Positions 4,999 to 7,598 of a stretch of DNA of 7,598 bases are shown here, piece after piece. The notes under the pieces were generated by a model. The model ran no database searches. It had not been told where the DNA came from and saw nothing but the letters and a program-made list of their open reading frames with translations. Source of the stretch: an uncultured Actinomycetes bacterium (GTDB lineage: Bacteria; Actinomycetota; Thermoleophilia; Solirubrobacterales; Solirubrobacteraceae); the NCBI GenBank assembly GCA_937888775.1, contig CALAQT010000084.1, positions 1 through 7,598 on the forward strand, written 5' to 3'. Made by a program: the position numbers and the translations under genes. The first letter of the stretch is position 1. Every line of letters begins with the position of its first letter.

Positions 4999-5596
4999 CG
5001 GCGGGTTCGCTGGGGACTCCCGGTGCCGTTCCGAACCGGCAGCGCCGAGTCCGCCGCCCGGGCGATCTGAGGCTCCTGCTTCTTGTCGATTGAGGGTCTT
5101 TACTTGCTGCTGGCGATCGATCTCGTTTGGTGCCATGGGAGATGATTTGCAGGCGATGATGCGGCAGGTGCGGGTTTCCGCTGGCAATGAGACGGAGCAT
5201 CGGCGGGGGAAGGAGACACGGGAGCGTCGATGAGCGTGCCACGGCGACCTCTCGGCGGCGCGGGGTTCGGTGAGCGATCGCGTCGTGGCTCTTGCTCGCG
5301 GGGGTGCTCGGCCTGGTGGAGCGCTTGCTGGAGCGGTACGGAGTTGGTCTCGGGCTAAGTACCGATGGCGGTGAGCGACACCTGTTCTATTGTCGTTTTC
5401 GACGGTTCCCGACGATCGTCCTGTGGCCGCGGAGTTGTGTGGTTCGTGTGCTTGGGCGAGGGAGTGATAGCGGTGGCGGTCTCGGCGTCAGAGCTGGTTG
5501 GCAGGGTGGGGCTGAGCTGCAGAGCGCGGCGCTGGGCGTGCCAGTGGGGATCGGGGTGTGCGATCGAAGCAGAGGCTGTCGTGTGAGGAGTTGGTC

Positions 5597-5674
5597 ATGT
5601 CCGATCGTGTCGAGGCGGCTGGGCGCGTGTTTGGTTTGCGGAGCGTTGGGATCGGGGGTAGCGCTCAGCGCTGA
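5597..5674 (+). CDS. Possible 25-residue leader ORF (weak)
   Basis: ATG 5597 has a good Shine-Dalgarno, GAGGAG (5585-5590), 6 nt upstream, and encodes a short peptide beginning MSDRVEAAGRVF and ending GGSAQR before TGA at 5672. It lies 88 bp upstream of the secreted repeat protein. No homologue is recognised. It might be a leader or nothing; the ribosome-binding site is the only positive evidence. Confidence 0.15.
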   Translation: MSDRVEAAGRVFGLRSVGIGGSAQR

Positions 5675-5762
5675 TGTCGCCGCTTCGATGCTTCTCGCTG
5701 CTGAGGGCTTGCGGGATCGCTGTGCGGCCAGGCTTGGTCGTGGTGGCCCGGGGGGTGTTGCG

Positions 5763-7598
5763 GTGCGCTCGCGGATCGTGGCTTGGTTGGCGAGGGTCTG
5801 TGTGACGCTGGCTTTGTGCTTGGCGGGTGCTGGGCCGGCTGTGGCGTCTGGCTGGGCGTTCCAAGCGGTTCCGGCGGTGCCGGGCCCGACCGGTACAAGC
5901 GGGCAGCTCTCAGCGGTGTCGTGCACATCGAGGACCTCGTGCGTCGCCGTCGGGAGCTACACCAACAGCGGAGTCGCGCTGCCGTTGGCGGAGCGCTGGA
6001 ACGGCGCGCGCTGGTCGATCCAGCAGACTCCCATCCCGGCCGGCGCGAACGGCGCGTCGCTCCTTGGCGTGTCGTGCACGTCGAAGAACGCGTGCATCGC
6101 CGTCGGCAGCTACACCATCCGCCCCGGCGACGTGCAGGCGACGCTGGCGGAGCGCTGGAACGGCGCGCGCTGGGCAATTCAGCGGACTCCCAGCCCGGCC
6201 GCGTTACCGGAGCTGGACGGCGTCTCGTGCACATCGAGGACCGCGTGCATCGCCGTCGGCAGCTACGTCAACACCGCCTACACGGCGGCGGCGCTGGTGG
6301 AGCGCTGGAACGGCTCGCGCTGGTCGATGCAGCGGGTCCCCAACCCGGCCGGTGCGGTCAGCACGGCGCTGTTCGGCGTGTCTTGCACGTCGAGGACCGC
6401 GTGCACCGCCGTCGGAAACCTCCACACGAGCCTCGAACCGGTGCTCCAGCTGACGCTGGCGGAACGCTGGAACGGCACCCGCTGGAGGGTGCAGCGGACC
6501 CCGAACCCGGCGGGTGGTCCGTCCCCGTCGCTCAGCGGCGTGTCGTGTATCTCGAGGACCGCGTGTACCGCCGTCGGAAACGCGGCGTTGGCGGAGCGCT
6601 GGAACGGCAGCCGCTGGAGGATCCGGCGGGCCGCTCGCCCCGCCGGCGCGACCAACATCTCGCTCACCGGCGTGTCGTGCGCGTCGAGCAGCGACTGCAT
6701 CGCCGTCGGGAGCTACACCAACCGCGCGGGCGCCCAAGTGGCGCTGGCGGAGAGCTTCAACGGCGCGCGTTGGAAGATCCAGCGCACCCCCACCAGACCG
6801 GCCGGCGCGACGAGCACCGCCCTGAGCGGCGTATCGTGCACGTCGAGGACCGCCTGCACCACCGACGGGAGCTTCACCAGCAGCACGAAAGTCCAGTTGA
6901 CCCTCGGACAGCGCTGGAACGGCACGCGCTGGGTGATCCAGCGCACCCGCAACCCCGTCTTCCGCACGGGCTCAAGCGCGCTCAACGGCGTGTCGTGCCC
7001 CTCTGCCACGACGTGCACCGCGGTCGGGAGCTACACGAACAGTGCCGGCAGCCAAGCAGCGCTGGCGGAGCGCTGGGACGGGACCAGCTGGACGTTCCAG
7101 ACGACGCCCAGCCCCAGCGGCGCGAGTTCAAGCGCGCTCAATGGCGTGTCGTGCGCCTCGCCCACCGCGTGCATCGCTGTCGGGAGCTACACCACCAGCC
7201 CCGGCGACGTGCAGGCGCTGGCAGAGGCCTGGGACGGGACCAGCTGGACGATCCAGAGCACGGCCACCCCGACCGGCGCGACCGGTGCGTCGCTCAGCGG
7301 CATCTCGTGCACGTCCCCGAGTGCGTGCTTCGCGGTGGGCAATTCGGAGGCTCCCGGCAACGAGCTGATGACGCTCGCGGAGGGCTGGGACGGCAGCAGC
7401 TGGACGATCCAGAGCACCTCCAACCCGACGACTTACACTCAGCTGAACAGCGTCTCGTGCACGTCGGCGGTGGCCTGCACCGCCGTCGGCAGCTACAGCA
7501 CCACCACCTCCCGCCTTGTGGCCGCGGAGATCTGGGACGGCAGCAGCTGGACGATCCAGGACACCCCCAACCTGGCTCCTCAAGACCGTGGGACCTGG
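5763..7598 (+). CDS. Secreted tandem-repeat (beta-propeller-like) protein, 3' end outside window
   Basis: A continuous frame runs from GTG 5763 to the last base (612 codons, no stop). The start is chosen because it gives a textbook signal peptide: basic MRSRIVAWLAR, a hydrophobic core VCVTLALCLAGAG, and a PAVA cleavage site after residue 28. A G-run (5750-5755) 7 nt upstream is a plausible ribosome-binding site. The in-frame ATG at 5688 would place about 25 polar residues before the signal and lacks a Shine-Dalgarno. From residue 52, eleven units of about 44-54 residues follow, each with the pattern GVSCxSxxxCxAVGSY ... LAExWxGxxWxIQxTPxP. Each has two Cys (Cx5C), probably a disulfide. The four short beta-prone segments per unit suggest a beta-propeller blade, an inference. 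The protein is probably extracellular or cell-surface; ligand unknown. Similar repeats are frequent in actinobacterial secreted proteins. Confidence 0.85.
   Translation, partial: MRSRIVAWLARVCVTLALCLAGAGPAVASGWAFQAVPAVPGPTGTSGQLSAVSCTSRTSCVAVGSYTNSGVALPLAERWNGARWSIQQTPIPAGANGASLLGVSCTSKNACIAVGSYTIRPGDVQATLAERWNGARWAIQRTPSPAALPELDGVSCTSRTACIAVGSYVNTAYTAAALVERWNGSRWSMQRVPNPAGAVSTALFGVSCTSRTACTAVGNLHTSLEPVLQLTLAERWNGTRWRVQRTPNPAGGPSPSLSGVSCISRTACTAVGNAALAERWNGSRWRIRRAARPAGATNISLTGVSCASSSDCIAVGSYTNRAGAQVALAESFNGARWKIQRTPTRPAGATSTALSGVSCTSRTACTTDGSFTSSTKVQLTLGQRWNGTRWVIQRTRNPVFRTGSSALNGVSCPSATTCTAVGSYTNSAGSQAALAERWDGTSWTFQTTPSPSGASSSALNGVSCASPTACIAVGSYTTSPGDVQALAEAWDGTSWTIQSTATPTGATGASLSGISCTSPSACFAVGNSEAPGNELMTLAEGWDGSSWTIQSTSNPTTYTQLNSVSCTSAVACTAVGSYSTTTSRLVAAEIWDGSSWTIQDTPNLAPQDRGTW
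5916..7598 (+). repeat. Eleven tandem ~153-bp coding repeats
   Basis: Unit starts, taken at the Val codon of VSC or its equivalent, are 5916, 6069, 6222, 6378, 6540, 6672, 6831, 6990, 7146, 7302 and 7452. Spacings are 153, 153, 156, 162, 132, 159, 159, 156, 156 and 150 bp, all multiples of three. Unit 5 is short because the variable loop after AVGN is deleted. Units 1-7 use NGxRW (mostly WNGxRW) and mostly the CTSRTAC type of loop; units 8-11 use WDGxSW. The eleventh unit is cut by the window end. Confidence 0.85.

Larger units (their letters stand above)
4928..5762. other. 835-bp stretch with no supported gene
   Basis: Reading frames here are short or have weak codon bias. The frame open until 5070 may be the continuation of the ORF interrupted by the outer element. 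Tiny ORFs occur at 5135-5233 and 5230-5358, overlapping by ATGA, and at 5597-5674; none has a recognisable product. One short frame reads AAELCGSCAWARE with a CxxC (near 5420-5460), which could be debris of a zinc-binding protein. Overall G-richness of the + strand rises towards 5760. The only strong structure is the palindrome at 4976-4998. The last ~100-150 bp presumably contain the promoter of the secreted repeat protein, but I cannot identify -35/-10 boxes with confidence. Confidence 0.5.

Noticed and set aside
5387..5926. 179-codon - strand ORF overlapping the start of the secreted repeat protein
   Set aside because: Its sequence is Pro/Thr/Ala-rich without motifs, and it conflicts with the signal peptide and first repeat on the + strand.
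5827..7583. Several long ORFs in other frames across the repeat region, on both strands
   Set aside because: They are periodic because the DNA itself is a ~153-bp tandem repeat. Only the + strand frame beginning at 5763 yields the conserved Cys/Trp pattern and a signal peptide.
5916..7598. CRISPR-like or satellite interpretation of the regular ~153-bp repeats
   Set aside because: Spacings are all multiples of three, differences are concentrated in coding-neutral or loop positions, and there are no short identical repeats with unique spacers.

Overview
The window looks like a chromosomal segment of a high-GC actinomycete. The closest fit is a Thermoleophilia/Solirubrobacterales-type soil lineage. 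That is inferred from the very high GC3 of the real genes, GTG/TTG starts, a DUF6431 gene beside an rve-type transposase, and a secreted protein built from VSC...C.AVG / W(N,D)G..W repeats. No rRNA, tRNA or CRISPR array is visible.

Positions 1-4927 hold what reads as two nested mobile elements in host sequence. The outer pair of ends (239-264 and 4894-4919) are 26-bp inverted repeats matching at 22 of 26 positions, flanked by an exact 8-bp direct repeat TCACCTGA (231-238 and 4920-4927). Without the inner element, this outer unit would be only about 200 bp and encode nothing recognisable, so it looks like a MITE-like, non-autonomous element. Inside it sits a ~4.48-kb transposon (298-4774) with TGTTGA...TCAACA termini and about 21-bp direct repeats inside each end, arranged like the transposase-binding sites of Tn7/Mu/Tn5053-type elements.

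The inner transposon carries four genes on the + strand: a DUF6431 zinc-ribbon/HTH protein, a DDE (rve plus Mu-type C-terminal domain) transposase broken by a -1 frameshift near 1967, an ExeA/TniB-like AAA ATPase, and a DUF3987-type P-loop protein with a C-terminal winged helix. The last three are joined by ATGA stop/start overlaps (2461-2464, 3273-3276), so they are probably one translationally coupled unit. The Shine-Dalgarno sequences of both the DUF6431 gene and the transposase lie in the 3' arm of a perfect 9-bp hairpin, suggesting translational restraint. By analogy with TniA/TniB or MuA/MuB, the transposase would cut and join and the ATPase would choose or activate the target. The DUF3987 protein sits where TniA/TniB elements usually have a TniQ-type gene, which makes it the most interesting component.

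Positions 4928-5762 have no gene I can support; they contain a striking perfect palindrome (4976-4998) and a few tiny ORFs. From 5763 to the window end runs the 5' part of a secreted repeat protein: a signal peptide followed by 11 tandem units of about 50 residues, continuing past the window. Its repeats change subtype abruptly between units 7 and 8.
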